Shown: piece after piece, positions 1-8,847 of the stretch
Layout: each line of letters starts with the position of its first letter
Numbering within the stretch: position 1 is the first letter of the stretch
Assembly (NCBI GenBank): GCA_001560915.1
Contig: CP014214.1
Coordinates: 1,116,001 to 1,180,000 of the forward strand
Reading direction: 5' to 3'
Length of the DNA: 64,000 bases
Source of the DNA: a methanogenic archaeon ISO4-H5
GTDB lineage: Archaea > Thermoplasmatota > Thermoplasmata > Methanomassiliicoccales > Methanomethylophilaceae
Translations under genes and position numbers: made by a program
The notes under the pieces: model-generated
Database searches by the model: none
Told to the model about the DNA's origin: nothing
What the model saw: only the letters and a program-made list of their open reading frames with translations

Positions 1-18
1 ATTCTCCGTCGTACATAC

Positions 19-1200
19 TCAAGCCTTCCTGTTCTTGATGAAATCGTCATAAATCGGTGAGAGTGACCTCATCTTCTCCACCGTGTCCTTCAGAGCATCC
101 GCCGCGTAATCGATCTGCTCCATGGTGGTCTCCTCGGGGATCGTCAGCCTGATGGATCCGTGGGCGGTCTCGTGCGGGAGACCGATTCCCAAAAGGACAT
201 GGGAGGGGTCGAGGGAACCGGAGGCACAGGCGGAACCGGTTGAAACATACACCCCGTTCATCCCGAGTCTCATGAGCATGGATTCTCCCTCGATGAATTC
301 GAAGCTGAAATCCACGTTGTTCGGCAGCCTGTTGGTGCGGTGGCCGTTCAGCCTGGAGTAGGGGATCTCCTTCAGGACGCGGTCGATGAGATGGTCGCGG
401 AGCTTGGTTACCTTCTCCGTGTAAGCGGGGAGCTCGGCGTTGGCAAGACTTGCCGCCTCGCCCATACCGACGATACCCGGAACATTGGAGGTTCCTGCCC
501 TACGGCCTTCCTCCTGCTCTCCGCCGTGCATGAATGAAGGGAGTTTGATTCCCTTGCGGATATAGAGGAAACCTACACCCTTGGGTCCTCCGAACTTGTG
601 ACTGCTGGCACTTAGCATGTCGATGTTCATTTCCTTCACATCGATGGGGATGTGGCAGAATGCCTGCACGGCATCCGTGTGGAAGAGGATCCCGTGCTCG
701 TGAGCGATGGCACCGATCTCCTTCACAGGCTGAATCGAACCGATCTCGTTGTTCGCAGTCATAACAGAGATGAGTACTGTGTCGGGCCTGATGGATTCTT
801 TCAGCTCTTCGAGATTCAGGATACCGTCGGAATCCACACCGACCTTGGTAACAGTGAATCCCCTCTTTTCGAGGTATTGCGCTGTCTCGAGGATGGCATG
901 GTGTTCGATGGCGGAGACGATAAGGTGTTTGCCTTTGTTCTGCAGCATCTCCATGGTGCCGATGAGAGCCCAGTTATCAGATTCGGTACCTCCGGAAGTG
1001 AAATAGATCTCATGAGGGTCGGCGTTGAGACAATCGGCAATCTTCCCCCTTGCCTTTTGGATGGCTGCTCTCGGCGCCCTCGACATCCCGTGGATGCTGG
1101 AGGGATTTGCGTATTCTTCAAGGAAGTAGGGCATCATGGCGTCCAGTGCCTCCTTCCTCATACATGAAGTCGCTGCGTTGTCCAGATATATCTTTTCCAT
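19..1200 (-). CDS. Cysteine desulfurase (NifS/IscS family)
   Basis: PLP-dependent enzyme that takes sulfur from cysteine for Fe-S cluster assembly and thiolation. The N-terminus IYLDNAATS is the family signature, the PLP lysine lies in SSHKFGGPKG and the persulfide cysteine in TGSACASG. At about 393 residues it is full length for the family. I start at the ATG at 1200 because the family usually begins a few residues before YLDNAAT; a GTG four codons upstream at 1212 is possible. An inverted repeat sits just upstream at 1262-1282. The next gene downstream, where an IscU scaffold is often found, lies outside the window. Family assignment is firm; which pathway it serves is inferred. Confidence 0.93.
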   Translation of the reverse strand: MEKIYLDNAATSCMRKEALDAMMPYFLEEYANPSSIHGMSRAPRAAIQKARGKIADCLNADPHEIYFTSGGTESDNWALIGTMEMLQNKGKHLIVSAIEHHAILETAQYLEKRGFTVTKVGVDSDGILNLEELKESIRPDTVLISVMTANNEIGSIQPVKEIGAIAHEHGILFHTDAVQAFCHIPIDVKEMNIDMLSASSHKFGGPKGVGFLYIRKGIKLPSFMHGGEQEEGRRAGTSNVPGIVGMGEAASLANAELPAYTEKVTKLRDHLIDRVLKEIPYSRLNGHRTNRLPNNVDFSFEFIEGESMLMRLGMNGVYVSTGSACASGSLDPSHVLLGIGLPHETAHGSIRLTIPEETTMEQIDYAADALKDTVEKMRSLSPIYDDFIKNRKA

Positions 1201-1261
1201 TTGTCGGTTCACTGTCCTGGTGGTCTTATGTTACCTCATGCCAGGCTGGTATTTAGGTATT

Positions 1262-1282
1262 CCTACCAAGTTAATAGGTAGG
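1262..1282. promoter_or_regulatory. Inverted repeat upstream of cysteine desulfurase
   Basis: CCTACC (1262-1267) and GGTAGG (1277-1282) are separated by nine A/T-rich bases. The repeat lies 60-80 bases before the nifS-like start, next to a TATA-like CCTAAATACC on the minus strand. It could be an operator for an Fe-S or redox-responsive regulator. That role is inferred from position only. Confidence 0.35.
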
Positions 1283-1292
1283 TTTAACTGAG

Positions 1293-1323
1293 GTAAAAAA
1301 AATAAACTGCTCTGACCAAGCAG
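1293..1323 (-). terminator. Hairpin plus T-tract terminator
   Basis: On the minus strand CTGCT and AGCAG pair around a seven-base loop and are followed by a run of T (plus-strand A at 1295-1302). It lies directly after the 72-residue gene and fits an intrinsic archaeal terminator. Confidence 0.6.
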
Positions 1324-1329
1324 AATGAA

Positions 1330-1548
1330 TCACTCGTCGCGCAGAACAAGGTCGTCGGCGGCCTCTTCGGGATCGTCGGCCCAGTCGGGCTTCTCCTCTT
1401 CCTCTTGAGCGGCCTGCGCCTTGTACATCTCACGGATGCTGTACATGATGGCGCCTTTGAAAGCCTCCTCCACGGAGATTCCGAGTGTCTCGGCATAATA
1501 GTTGACCAGAGTCTCCTCTTCCTCATCGAGAGTAATCTTGACTTCCAT
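1330..1548 (-). CDS. Small acidic ribbon-helix-helix-like protein
   Basis: 72 residues. The N-terminus MEVKITLDEEEETLVNYYAE followed by LGISVEEAFKGAIMYSIRE has the pattern of a ribbon-helix-helix domain (short beta strand, then two helices), as in RelB/ParD-type antitoxins and small archaeal regulators. The C-terminal third is strongly acidic (EEEEKPDWADDPEEAADD). No toxin-like gene is adjacent, so antitoxin function is not supported. It lies between the thermosome and the cysteine desulfurase with its own terminator hairpin. Fold assignment is from pattern only. Confidence 0.65.
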   Translation of the reverse strand: MEVKITLDEEEETLVNYYAETLGISVEEAFKGAIMYSIREMYKAQAAQEEEEKPDWADDPEEAADDLVLRDE

Positions 1549-1564
1549 ATCGGCACCTTCACGG

Positions 1565-1590
1565 AAAAGTTGTGGGGGGTTGATCCCCCC
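1565..1590 (-). terminator. Terminator of the thermosome gene
   Basis: GGGGGG (1574-1579) and CCCCCC (1585-1590) form a six-pair stem. On the minus strand a short T-rich stretch (ACAACTTTTCC) follows. It lies just past the end of the thermosome gene. Confidence 0.6.
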
Positions 1591-1607
1591 GGTTAATGTT
1601 TACCCGA

Positions 1608-3230
1608 TCACATCGGGGGCATGCCTGCTGCTCCGCCCTGGGGAGGAACAGGGTTGGAACGCCTGGCGGCGATGACGTCGTCGATCCTGAGGATCATGTT
1701 GGCGACCTCGGTAGCGGAGTTGACTGCCTGGGTCTTGACCCTGAGAGGCTCAAGGACGTTGGCGGTCTTCATGTTCTCAGCCTCTCCGGAGTCGAGGTTG
1801 ATACCCATGTACTGTCCGTTCTTGCCGGTGTGGGCGTGCTTAAGTTTGATGATGACGTCGATGGGGTCGAGACCAGCGTTCTCGGCAAGGGTCCAGGGGA
1901 TGATCTCCATGGCCTTGGCGAACTTCTCGATGGCGAGCTGCTCCCTTCCGCCGACGGTTGCTGCGTATTTGGCAAGCCTGAGTCCGAGTTCGATCTCGGG
2001 TGCTCCTGCACCAGCGACGACCTTTCCGTCCTCGAGGGTGATTCCGACGGTGCGGACTGCATCGTTGATGGCCCTCTCGACTTCCTCGATGACGTGCTCG
2101 GTTCCTCCGCGGATGAAGAGGGTGACTGCCTTGGGGTTCTTACAGCCGGTAATGAAGGACATTCCGTCCTCTCCAATCTGCTTCTCCTCGACGAGTTTTG
2201 CCTTTCCGAGGTCCTTGGCGGTGAGCTCGTCGACGTTTCCGACGATGGTTGCTCCGGTTGCCTTGGCGATGGCCTCGATGTCGGACTCCTTGAGCCTCCT
2301 GTATCCCATGATGCCTGCCTTGGAGAGGTAGTGCTGGACGAGCTCGTCCATTGCTTTGGAAGTGTATACAACGTTGGCTCCGACGGACTTGATCTTGTCG
2401 ACCATGGCCTTCATGGAAGCCTCTTCCTCTGCGAGGAAGTCGTTCATCCTGGAGGGGTCGGTGATCTGGATCTGTGCGTCGATCTCGGTCTTCTTGACCT
2501 CGAGTCCGCAGTTGAAGAGGGCGATCTTGGCGTCCTCCATCTTCCTGGGCATCCTGGAGTGTACAAGCTCCTTGTCGACGACGACTCCCTGAACGATGTA
2601 GGTGTCTCTGATGACTCCTCCGACCTTCTTGGAAATCCTGATGTTCTTGGTGTCGACGCGGCCGTCGTCGCCTGCGACGAACTTAGCTGCCTTGACGATG
2701 AGGTCGGACAGGTGCTTCTTGTCCTCGCTGTCGCCGACTGCCTTTCCGGTAAGGGAGGTGTCTGCGATGATTCCGAGGGTCTTGTCGTTCTTGGCGTCGA
2801 CGGAGATCTCGTCGAGGATCTTGACTGCCTCAGCAGCTGCCATGTTGTATCCTGCGGTGATGACGGTGGGGTGGACGTTGGCGTTGATGAGTTCCTCGGA
2901 CTGTTTGAGGAGCTCTCCGGCGAGGATGACAGAGGTGGTGGTACCGTCACCGCACTCGGTGTCCTGGGTCTTGGCGACCTCAACGACCATCTTGGCGGCG
3001 GGGTGCTGTACGTCGATCTCCTTGAGGATGGTTACTCCGTCGTTGGTGATGACGACATCGCCGATGGAGTTGACCATCATCTTATCCATTCCTTTGGGTC
3101 CAAGGGTGGACCTTACGGACTCTGCGACTGCCTTTGCGGCGTCGATGTTGTTGAACTGTGCTTCTTTGTCTTTGCTTCTCTGAGTTCCCTCTTTGAAGAC
3201 GATGATGGGCTGGTTTCCGTTTCCGTACAT
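1608..3230 (-). CDS. thsA: Thermosome subunit (group II chaperonin)
   Basis: 540 residues, full length. ATP-driven protein folding in a double-ring cytosolic complex. Diagnostic motifs seen: LGPKGMDKMM near residue 44, NDGVTILKEI, and the nucleotide-binding GDGTTTSVILAGELL. The C-terminus ends in a short Gly/Met tail (GGAAGMPPM), as in other thermosomes. Transcribed alone: a terminator follows and an A/T-rich promoter region of about 100 bases precedes it. Long opposite-strand open frames over this gene are codon-bias shadows. Confidence 0.98.
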   Translation of the reverse strand: MYGNGNQPIIVFKEGTQRSKDKEAQFNNIDAAKAVAESVRSTLGPKGMDKMMVNSIGDVVITNDGVTILKEIDVQHPAAKMVVEVAKTQDTECGDGTTTSVILAGELLKQSEELINANVHPTVITAGYNMAAAEAVKILDEISVDAKNDKTLGIIADTSLTGKAVGDSEDKKHLSDLIVKAAKFVAGDDGRVDTKNIRISKKVGGVIRDTYIVQGVVVDKELVHSRMPRKMEDAKIALFNCGLEVKKTEIDAQIQITDPSRMNDFLAEEEASMKAMVDKIKSVGANVVYTSKAMDELVQHYLSKAGIMGYRRLKESDIEAIAKATGATIVGNVDELTAKDLGKAKLVEEKQIGEDGMSFITGCKNPKAVTLFIRGGTEHVIEEVERAINDAVRTVGITLEDGKVVAGAGAPEIELGLRLAKYAATVGGREQLAIEKFAKAMEIIPWTLAENAGLDPIDVIIKLKHAHTGKNGQYMGINLDSGEAENMKTANVLEPLRVKTQAVNSATEVANMILRIDDVIAARRSNPVPPQGGAAGMPPM

Positions 3231-3332
3231 GGATTACACTCCAGTTTTTATGAGATGAGTTATTTTGTTCTTCTATATAAAGTTATTTCAACCATTGGTT
3301 AATTTCGGAAATCTCCAGGCCAATTAAAGTGA

Positions 3333-3359
3333 GAAAAAGAACCCCGCATGCCCTGCGGG
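3333..3359 (-). terminator. Terminator downstream of methyltransferase operon
   Basis: On the minus strand CCCGCA/TGCGGG form a hairpin followed by a T-rich tract (plus-strand GAGAAAAAGA). It is the second of two tandem hairpins after the methyltransferase gene. Confidence 0.55.
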
Positions 3360-3377
3360 AGGGGTAAGTCGTTTGCG

Positions 3378-3394
3378 GGGCCGGAATCCGGCCC
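3378..3394 (-). terminator. G/C-rich hairpin after methyltransferase gene
   Basis: GGGCCGG and CCGGCCC are perfectly complementary around a three-base loop, ten bases past the methyltransferase stop codon. With the hairpin at 3343-3359 it forms a double structure ending the operon. Confidence 0.5.
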
Positions 3395-3403
3395 TGGAGG
3401 GAT

Positions 3404-4432
3404 TCATCCCTTGATGGCCTTCACCAGGGCCCTGATGTTGTCATCCGGGGTTCCGATGGGCACTCCGCATCCTGCCGAGATCACGTTGAATCCGGCGTCG
3501 CGGCTCCTCTTGGCGGCGGCCGCCACGTCCTCGGGGGTTCCCTTGAACAGCGGGAACGCGCATCCGACGTTTCCGACCATGCATCCGCGGTGGTTGGCTA
3601 TCTCGATGGCCTTCTCGGAAGGCACCTTCTCCTCGACGGAGATTCCGTCCACGCCTGTATCGAACATGTAGGGGATGATCGGCGCGGAATCTCCGCAAAT
3701 GTGGAGGATGGTGTGTCCCTTGAGGGATCCGAGACAGTCCTTCACGAACTGACCGGACTGTACGGGGAAATCGCTAGGTGCGAGGATATCGGTCGATGCC
3801 GACGGCTCGGACATCTGCACGACATCCGCTCCGGCGTCCAGGAGGGCCTGTCCGTAGGCCTTGCTGTAGGCGGAGATGGCCTTGGTCCACTTCTGCGCCC
3901 TCTCGGGCTCGGTCCACACCGAGTACACGAGGTTCTCGGTGTTGAGCAGGTGTCCAGTAAGGGTGAACGGTCCAGTGTTTCCACCGACCACGACGTAGTC
4001 CTCTCCGTGGGTCTTCTGCATGATGCTCATGGCCTCAAGAGTGGTCTTGATCCTTCCAGTCTTCAGGAACTCGTCCATGTCGGGGAGATCGTCGGGCTCA
4101 TCGTAGATCTTCTTCATAGGGTTGTAGTTGTAGCGGTGTCCCTTGAGCATGGGCGAGGACTTCTCTGTACCCATGTTGATGGGGCATCCGAAGGCCTCGG
4201 CCTCCTGCGTGAGGCAGAATCCTGCCCTCACCGACTCCAGGCCGAAGTAATCGGCCTGCGCGCATGCCAAAGTGGCCATCTTCTGGGGGTCGGAATGGGC
4301 CTCCGGCCACGATGCACCGCATGCCTTCATCATCCCGATGGTGTCGCAGGTGGTGAAGACAGCCACCGGCGGACGGTCAAGACTCTCCTGCTTGAGCGCC
4401 GCCAACACCCTTTCTCTGCATGACATTGCCAT
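3404..4432 (-). CDS. UroD-fold methylcobamide:CoM methyltransferase (MtaA/MtbA/MtsA-like)
   Basis: 342 residues from the ATG at 4432, which lies five bases after the corrinoid gene's stop. An upstream in-frame start at 4468 would overlap that gene. The family moves a methyl group from a corrinoid protein to coenzyme M through a Zn site of the type H-x-C...C; here the likely ligands are HICGD and the C-terminal SAGCGVP. It starts with the typical RERVLAALKQE..DRPPVAVF. It forms a two-gene operon with the corrinoid protein. No MtxB gene is beside it, which matches the two-component MtsA/MtsB arrangement. The substrate cannot be read from the sequence. Confidence 0.85.
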   Translation of the reverse strand: MAMSCRERVLAALKQESLDRPPVAVFTTCDTIGMMKACGASWPEAHSDPQKMATLACAQADYFGLESVRAGFCLTQEAEAFGCPINMGTEKSSPMLKGHRYNYNPMKKIYDEPDDLPDMDEFLKTGRIKTTLEAMSIMQKTHGEDYVVVGGNTGPFTLTGHLLNTENLVYSVWTEPERAQKWTKAISAYSKAYGQALLDAGADVVQMSEPSASTDILAPSDFPVQSGQFVKDCLGSLKGHTILHICGDSAPIIPYMFDTGVDGISVEEKVPSEKAIEIANHRGCMVGNVGCAFPLFKGTPEDVAAAAKRSRDAGFNVISAGCGVPIGTPDDNIRALVKAIKG

Positions 4433-4437
4433 TTCTA

Positions 4438-5076
4438 TCACACCTTCGAATTCACATAACTGACGCACTGCTGCGCATTCTCGTCCCTGTGGTCCGCACC
4501 GATCTCCTCTGCAAAGGCGTCGGTGGTAGGCGGTCCTCCGATGGTCACGATGACCTTGTCCCTGTAGCCGCTGTTGGCTATCAGTTTCACGGTGGCGGCC
4601 ATGTTGTCCATGGTCGGTGTCATGAGGGTGCTCAGGCAGACGACCTGCGAACCGTCTTCGAGCATCATCTTCTTGAATTCCTCGGGAGGCACGTCCTTTC
4701 CGGCGTCGTGCACCAGGAATCCGGCTGCGGTGAGCATGGTCTTCACAATGTTCTTACCGATATCGTGGACATCACCCTGCACCACGCCGCACAATGCATT
4801 CTTGCTGGTCAGGGATTCGTCCTTGGGGATGGCGGGGATCAGAACGTCCAATCCCTCGTACATGCTGTGCGCTGCGACCAGTACCTGCGGCAGATACATC
4901 TTGCGCTCAGCATAATTGTCTCCTATTACTCCCATCCCGACGACCAAACCTTCGTTGATCGCCCTGACGGGATCCATACCTTCAGAAAGTGCAGTCTCCG
5001 CTGCCTTCTTGGCCCTTGGAGGGTCGCAGGCGACAACGGCGTCGGCCAGCTCTTTCAGAATAGACTTCTCATCCAT
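4438..5076 (-). CDS. Methyltransferase cognate corrinoid protein (MtbC/MttC-like)
   Basis: 212 residues. It carries the methyl group on a cobamide between donor and the CoM methyltransferase. An N-terminal helical cap (about 1-85) precedes a B12-binding Rossmann domain with the base-off motif D-x-H-x-x-G, seen as GDVHDIGKNIV, and later STLMTPTMDNM and TIGGPPTT. It is the first gene of the operon with the UroD-fold methyltransferase. A TATA box at 5169-5178 lies about 95 bases upstream. Length and motifs match the methylamine-type corrinoid proteins better than MtaC. Confidence 0.88.
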   Translation of the reverse strand: MDEKSILKELADAVVACDPPRAKKAAETALSEGMDPVRAINEGLVVGMGVIGDNYAERKMYLPQVLVAAHSMYEGLDVLIPAIPKDESLTSKNALCGVVQGDVHDIGKNIVKTMLTAAGFLVHDAGKDVPPEEFKKMMLEDGSQVVCLSTLMTPTMDNMAATVKLIANSGYRDKVIVTIGGPPTTDAFAEEIGADHRDENAQQCVSYVNSKV

Positions 5077-5168
5077 TGTATTTCCTCCTGAAACGGTTTG
5101 GATGTGGTTGTTGGGCTGGTGTTCCCCAGCGAACCGGTCCTATTCTGCCAATGTTTCCATGGCAGTAG

Positions 5169-5178
5169 TATATATAAA
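5169..5178 (-). promoter_or_regulatory. TATA box for corrinoid/methyltransferase operon
   Basis: TATATATAAA on the plus strand reads as TTTATATATA on the minus strand. It lies in the 170-base gap upstream of the corrinoid gene, on its coding strand, and is the strongest TATA element in that gap. Confidence 0.55.
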
Positions 5179-5206
5179 CAGGTTTCGGTTTTTGGTGAAC
5201 ATGTTA

Positions 5207-5238
5207 GGGGTCGGATGCACAGTTCTGCATCCAACCCC
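5207..5238 (-). terminator. Terminator after MFS transporter gene
   Basis: GGATGCA (5213-5219) pairs with TGCATCC (5226-5232), and flanking GGGT/ACCC bases extend the stem. It lies just after the transporter stop codon and before the corrinoid promoter, so the two units are probably transcribed separately. Confidence 0.55.
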
Positions 5239-5245
5239 AATAGTT

Positions 5246-6547
5246 TCAGGCCCTTTCCTTCTCGACGGAGAGGAAGGCGCAGACGCATGCGACGACCATC
5301 AGGGCAAGAGCCATGAGCCAAACCGTCTGGTACTGTGCCAGCGTCTTGTTGGTTACGATGAATCCAGCAACGGTGATCAGAATCGCACCGCCGGCGAAGG
5401 GGAACAGGTTCAGCGCGGCGGTCGAAGTTCCGGCCATCGCAATTGGATACAGTTCCTTTACCTGTGCATACGAAACGACGAACCATCCGCCGAAGAATCC
5501 GAACAGGAAGTTGATGGCCGCCTGAACGGCGAATCCGTTCATCGAATCGTTACCTGAGGTGGCCCATATGACCGCCCAGATGACAGTATACACCGCGGTA
5601 CCAATAATCAGGACCTTCTTCCTGGATTTGAGGACACGGTCTGACAGCCTTCCGGCCAGGGGACAGCCGAATACCATTCCCACTCCGACCATGGTCAGGA
5701 GCAGTCCCGCATCGCCCTTGGAGAATCCGCAGCAGTTCTGATAGTAGGAACCGGCCTGGGATGCCTGCCAGAGCATGATGGTACCGTACAGGGCGAAGAA
5801 CCATATGGCCAGGGGCCAGAACTTACGGCCGCTGGTGAAGGTCATCTTGAGGGCCTCGACGGTTCCAATCTTGTCAGTGTTCTTCTCGGTGATGGGTTCC
5901 CCGGTCTCCTCGGAGACGATCTCCTCGATGCTGGGGAATTCCTTCTCGCTGGGGAAGTTGCGGACCACGAGGTAACATGCACCGGCGATGGCCGCGGTGA
6001 TGACGGCCAGGACGATGTAGGTCATCTCGATTCCCAGGACATCCATCATGATGACCATCGGGGTCGCGGCAGCGATTCCTCCGACGTTTCCGACAAGCAG
6101 CAGGATACCGCTCATGGTGGCGAACTCGTTCTTACGGAACCAGACAGCCAGCACTTTCATGATGGGGATATAGACAACAGCGGCACCGATACCGATGATG
6201 AACTTACCTGCGATCATCAGGTTGAAGTTGTTGGCCGGCTCCGCCAGGGCACTGAGGATGGATCCGACGGCAATCAGTGCCACGAAGGCAGAGGCTGCGG
6301 TACGGGGACCCAGCTTATCCGTGAGGATTCCGCTGGGGATCTGCATCAGAGTGTATGCGTAAAGGTACGCAGAGGCTAACAGGGCGATGGACGCCGACCC
6401 GACGCCGAAGGCGTCCTGCAGCGTCTGAGAAATGGCACCGCCTGTAGTCCTATGGAAATATACGAAGAAGTACGCCACCGCAAGCACGCCGAATATAGCC
6501 CACCTGTAGCTAAGCATCTTCTTTTTGCTTTGCTCGTCTATGGTCAT
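5246..6547 (-). CDS. MFS transporter near methyl-transfer genes
   Basis: 433 residues with about 12 predicted membrane segments in two blocks around a charged cytoplasmic loop (about 200-235, rich in E/K). The first segment region YFFVYFHRTTGGAISQTLQDAF and the loop after segment 2 (GILTDKLGPRTAA, the MFS motif A) place it in the major facilitator superfamily, near NarK/OPA-type members. Its position between two methyltransferase clusters suggests uptake of a methylated substrate or a related anion; that is inference. Transcribed from its own promoter (TATA-like TTTATAAA at 6607-6614 on the minus strand). Confidence 0.85.
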   Translation of the reverse strand: MTIDEQSKKKMLSYRWAIFGVLAVAYFFVYFHRTTGGAISQTLQDAFGVGSASIALLASAYLYAYTLMQIPSGILTDKLGPRTAASAFVALIAVGSILSALAEPANNFNLMIAGKFIIGIGAAVVYIPIMKVLAVWFRKNEFATMSGILLLVGNVGGIAAATPMVIMMDVLGIEMTYIVLAVITAAIAGACYLVVRNFPSEKEFPSIEEIVSEETGEPITEKNTDKIGTVEALKMTFTSGRKFWPLAIWFFALYGTIMLWQASQAGSYYQNCCGFSKGDAGLLLTMVGVGMVFGCPLAGRLSDRVLKSRKKVLIIGTAVYTVIWAVIWATSGNDSMNGFAVQAAINFLFGFFGGWFVVSYAQVKELYPIAMAGTSTAALNLFPFAGGAILITVAGFIVTNKTLAQYQTVWLMALALMVVACVCAFLSVEKERA

Positions 6548-6902
6548 ATCGAACCACTCCCGGCAGAATAGGATCGACCAACCAATTATTCAATGACCCT
6601 TTGAGTTTATAAATCTGATTTCGAACTCACAACATAATACATCAGATGAGCCAGACATCATTTTTACACTTGTATTCTGACGTAAAAATACACCTGTTAA
6701 GTCGGTTTTTATTGGATACGACTTTGTCAATAACAAAAGGCTACATTGGATACTTAATTGTCCAGACAAAGATAGTATGCCAAATATCGGAACGTTCTGA
6801 TAAACTATGGTTAACAGATATTGGATACATCAAAAGTTCGCATCAAGCCTTATATGTTCTCCAAACAGATGTTAAACCAACCCTTAACAGAGGTGTAAGA
6901 CT
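6548..6902. promoter_or_regulatory. Divergent intergenic region with three ATTGGATAC repeats
   Basis: 355 A/T-rich bases between two divergent units. The nine-mer ATTGGATAC occurs three times in the same orientation, at 6711, 6745 and 6820. A TATA element (CTTATATG, 6849-6856) and a GAGGTG ribosome-binding site (6890-6895) serve the gene at 6903; TTTATAAA at 6607-6614 serves the transporter on the other strand. The repeats may bind a substrate-responsive regulator. A 90-codon open frame here has no family resemblance and I do not call it. Confidence 0.5.
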
Positions 6903-8015
6903 ATGGCTTCAGAAATGACCCCCACGAGGCGTGCCCTCGCATCGGTTCTGGGTGGTCGCAGGGACTATGTCCCCCCGGCCAACCCCCTTGCACAGACTAC
7001 GAAAGACCTTATGGAATGGTGCCACGCCTCATGGCCTAAGGCCCATACCGACTACAAGATGATGGCAGATCTCGCCGCGGCTCCCTGGGAGGTCTGCGGT
7101 ATCGAGGCCGCCAGACCCCAGTTCGATATATCGCTCGAGGCCGAGGTACTCGGGTGCAAACTCGATTGGAACAAGCCCGACAGGCCTCCTGTGACCGGTC
7201 CCGCTTACACTGATCCTAAGGACATAACATGGAAGGACAACTTCTACAAGGAAGGTAGAGCGGCTGTGGTCTGTCAGGCCATCAAGGAGCTGAGGGAAAG
7301 GTACTGCGGCGATCTTCCGATTATCCCCGTCATCACCGCCCCCTTCACGGTAGCCGGGCACATCATGGGAGTCGAGAAACTCGTCATGATGACCGTTACC
7401 GACCCTGAGAAGGCACACGAGGCTATTTCGGCCGCCACTGATTTCTGTATAGAATATGGAAGACAGCAGGTAGCCGCAGGCGCCCACATGCTCTTCCCCG
7501 CCGACCCTTCGGCATCCGGAGACCTGATATCCCCTGAGACTTACAAGGAATTCGTGCTTCCCTACCACAAGAAGTTCGCCACCGGAATCAGCGCACCAAA
7601 GATTCTCCACATGTGCGGACACACGGAGAAGCTGCTGCCCCTCATCAGGGAGAGTCACATGGACTGCTTCTCCTTCGATGCACCTCCGGCATGGTACGTC
7701 AGGCAGGTGCTCGGCAACAAGATGCGCTGCCTCGGTTCTCTCGATGTCATCGACCTGATGCCTAACGGAACCCCGCAGCAGGTGTACGACCGCACCGTCG
7801 AATGCATCAGACAGGGAGTGGATGTGGTCGGAACCGCCTGCGACGTGTCGAACGGTACATCCCTCGACAACCTCAAGGCATACGTGAGGGCCTGTCAGGA
7901 GACCCCCATTCCCGACGAGACCGACATCGACGACTGCGTCCGCGCATACGGAAGGGCCAAGGCAAAGTATCTCAAGTCAATGGGAGACGTCAAGATCGAA
8001 GGAGGTGCGTTCTGA
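6903..8015 (+). CDS. UroD-fold methylcobamide:CoM methyltransferase
   Basis: 370 residues. Same family as the gene at 3404 but clearly diverged. Zn-ligand region HMCGHTEK near residue 238 and a C-terminal cysteine in [15 protein letters not shown]. It overlaps the following corrinoid gene by one base (TGATG) and is followed by RamA, so the operon has the methyl acceptor enzyme, the corrinoid carrier and the corrinoid activator but no MtxB. GAGGTG lies seven bases before the ATG. In MtsA/MtsB the UroD-fold enzyme performs both half reactions on methylthiols, and this locus could work likewise; that is inference. Confidence 0.87.
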   Translation: MASEMTPTRRALASVLGGRRDYVPPANPLAQTTKDLMEWCHASWPKAHTDYKMMADLAAAPWEVCGIEAARPQFDISLEAEVLGCKLDWNKPDRPPVTGPAYTDPKDITWKDNFYKEGRAAVVCQAIKELRERYCGDLPIIPVITAPFTVAGHIMGVEKLVMMTVTDPEKAHEAISAATDFCIEYGRQQVAAGAHMLFPADPSASGDLISPETYKEFVLPYHKKFATGISAPKILHMCGHTEKLLPLIRESHMDCFSFDAPPAWYVRQVLGNKMRCLGSLDVIDLMPNGTPQQVYDRTVECIRQGVDVVGTACDVSNGTSLDNLKAYVRACQETPIPDETDIDDCVRAYGRAKAKYLKSMGDVKIEGGAF

Positions 8016-8833
8016 TGCACATGGACATCATGATGCAGAACGTCGAGAAGATGCGCATCGAGGACCCGGTCAGGTTCAACCGCCTGGTCCAGGAAGGCAT
8101 GGCCATCGAACTCGGCATCATCCAGCCTGCGGGCAGGCTTGAGAAGAGCAAGGAGAAGCTCATCAAGGAGTTCTTCCCCAATGACAAGAAGTATGCTGCG
8201 GTTGCACAGAGCGTACTCGACGGCAAGAGGAAGGAGACCGAGAAACTCGTCAAGGAACTGATAGACGCAGGCAAGGACCCCGTGGACCTGGTCACCAACG
8301 CACTGATGCCCGGCATCACCGTTCAGTGCGAGATGTATGATGCGGGTCTGTCATTCGTTCCGGAGATCCTCATGTCGAACGACGCCATGCAGGGAGGAAT
8401 CAAACTCTGTCAGGACAAGATCGGCAATGTCCCCAGCAAGGCGACCGTGGCATCCTTCGTGGCAGAGGGAGATCTGCACGATATCGGAAAGAACATCTGC
8501 GCTGCCATCCTCCGTGCCAACGGATTCACCGTCATCGACATCGGAAGGGATGTCCCCAAGGACAAGGTCTTACAGGTTGTCAAGGAGAACGGTGTCAAGA
8601 TGGTCTGCGGTTCCACTCTGATGAGTACCACCAAGCCCGGACTCGTAGATACGGCACTGCTGCTGGAGCTCGAGAAGACAGGAGTATCCGTAGCCTGCGG
8701 AGGCGCGGCCGTCTCCAAGGCCTTCGTCGACACCTTCAGGAACGCCATGTACACCAAGTCACCCCTCGAGACCGTCCACACCGTGGACAAGATCATCGGA
8801 GGAGAGACCTGGGAGGACATTAGGAAGAACTGA
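8015..8833 (+). CDS. Corrinoid protein (MtaC/MtsB-like)
   Basis: 272 residues. An N-terminal four-helix cap region (about 60-135) is followed by a B12-binding domain with AEGDLHDIGKNI (D-x-H-x-x-G), DIGRDVPKDKV, GSTLMSTT and ACGGAAVS. This pattern is closest to methanol or methylthiol corrinoid proteins. The start is the ATG overlapping the upstream stop, with GGAGGTG at 8001-8007 as ribosome-binding site. It is translationally coupled to the methyltransferase and lies 14 bases before the RamA gene. The partner that loads it with methyl groups is not in the window. Confidence 0.9.
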   Translation: MHMDIMMQNVEKMRIEDPVRFNRLVQEGMAIELGIIQPAGRLEKSKEKLIKEFFPNDKKYAAVAQSVLDGKRKETEKLVKELIDAGKDPVDLVTNALMPGITVQCEMYDAGLSFVPEILMSNDAMQGGIKLCQDKIGNVPSKATVASFVAEGDLHDIGKNICAAILRANGFTVIDIGRDVPKDKVLQVVKENGVKMVCGSTLMSTTKPGLVDTALLLELEKTGVSVACGGAAVSKAFVDTFRNAMYTKSPLETVHTVDKIIGGETWEDIRKN

Positions 8834-8847
8834 CGGAAGGTAGGGAC

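Noticed and set aside
1330-1548. Toxin-antitoxin locus
   Set aside because: The small protein is antitoxin-like in fold, but no toxin-like gene is adjacent.
1596-3302. 568-codon plus-strand open frame opposite the thermosome
   Set aside because: The antisense gene has complete thermosome motifs; the open frame is rich in Gly/Asp/Leu without family sequence and follows from codon bias.
6646-6918. 90-codon ORF before the methyltransferase at 6903
   Set aside because: It overlaps the promoter, ribosome-binding site and start of the real gene, is A/T-rich and has no recognisable features.
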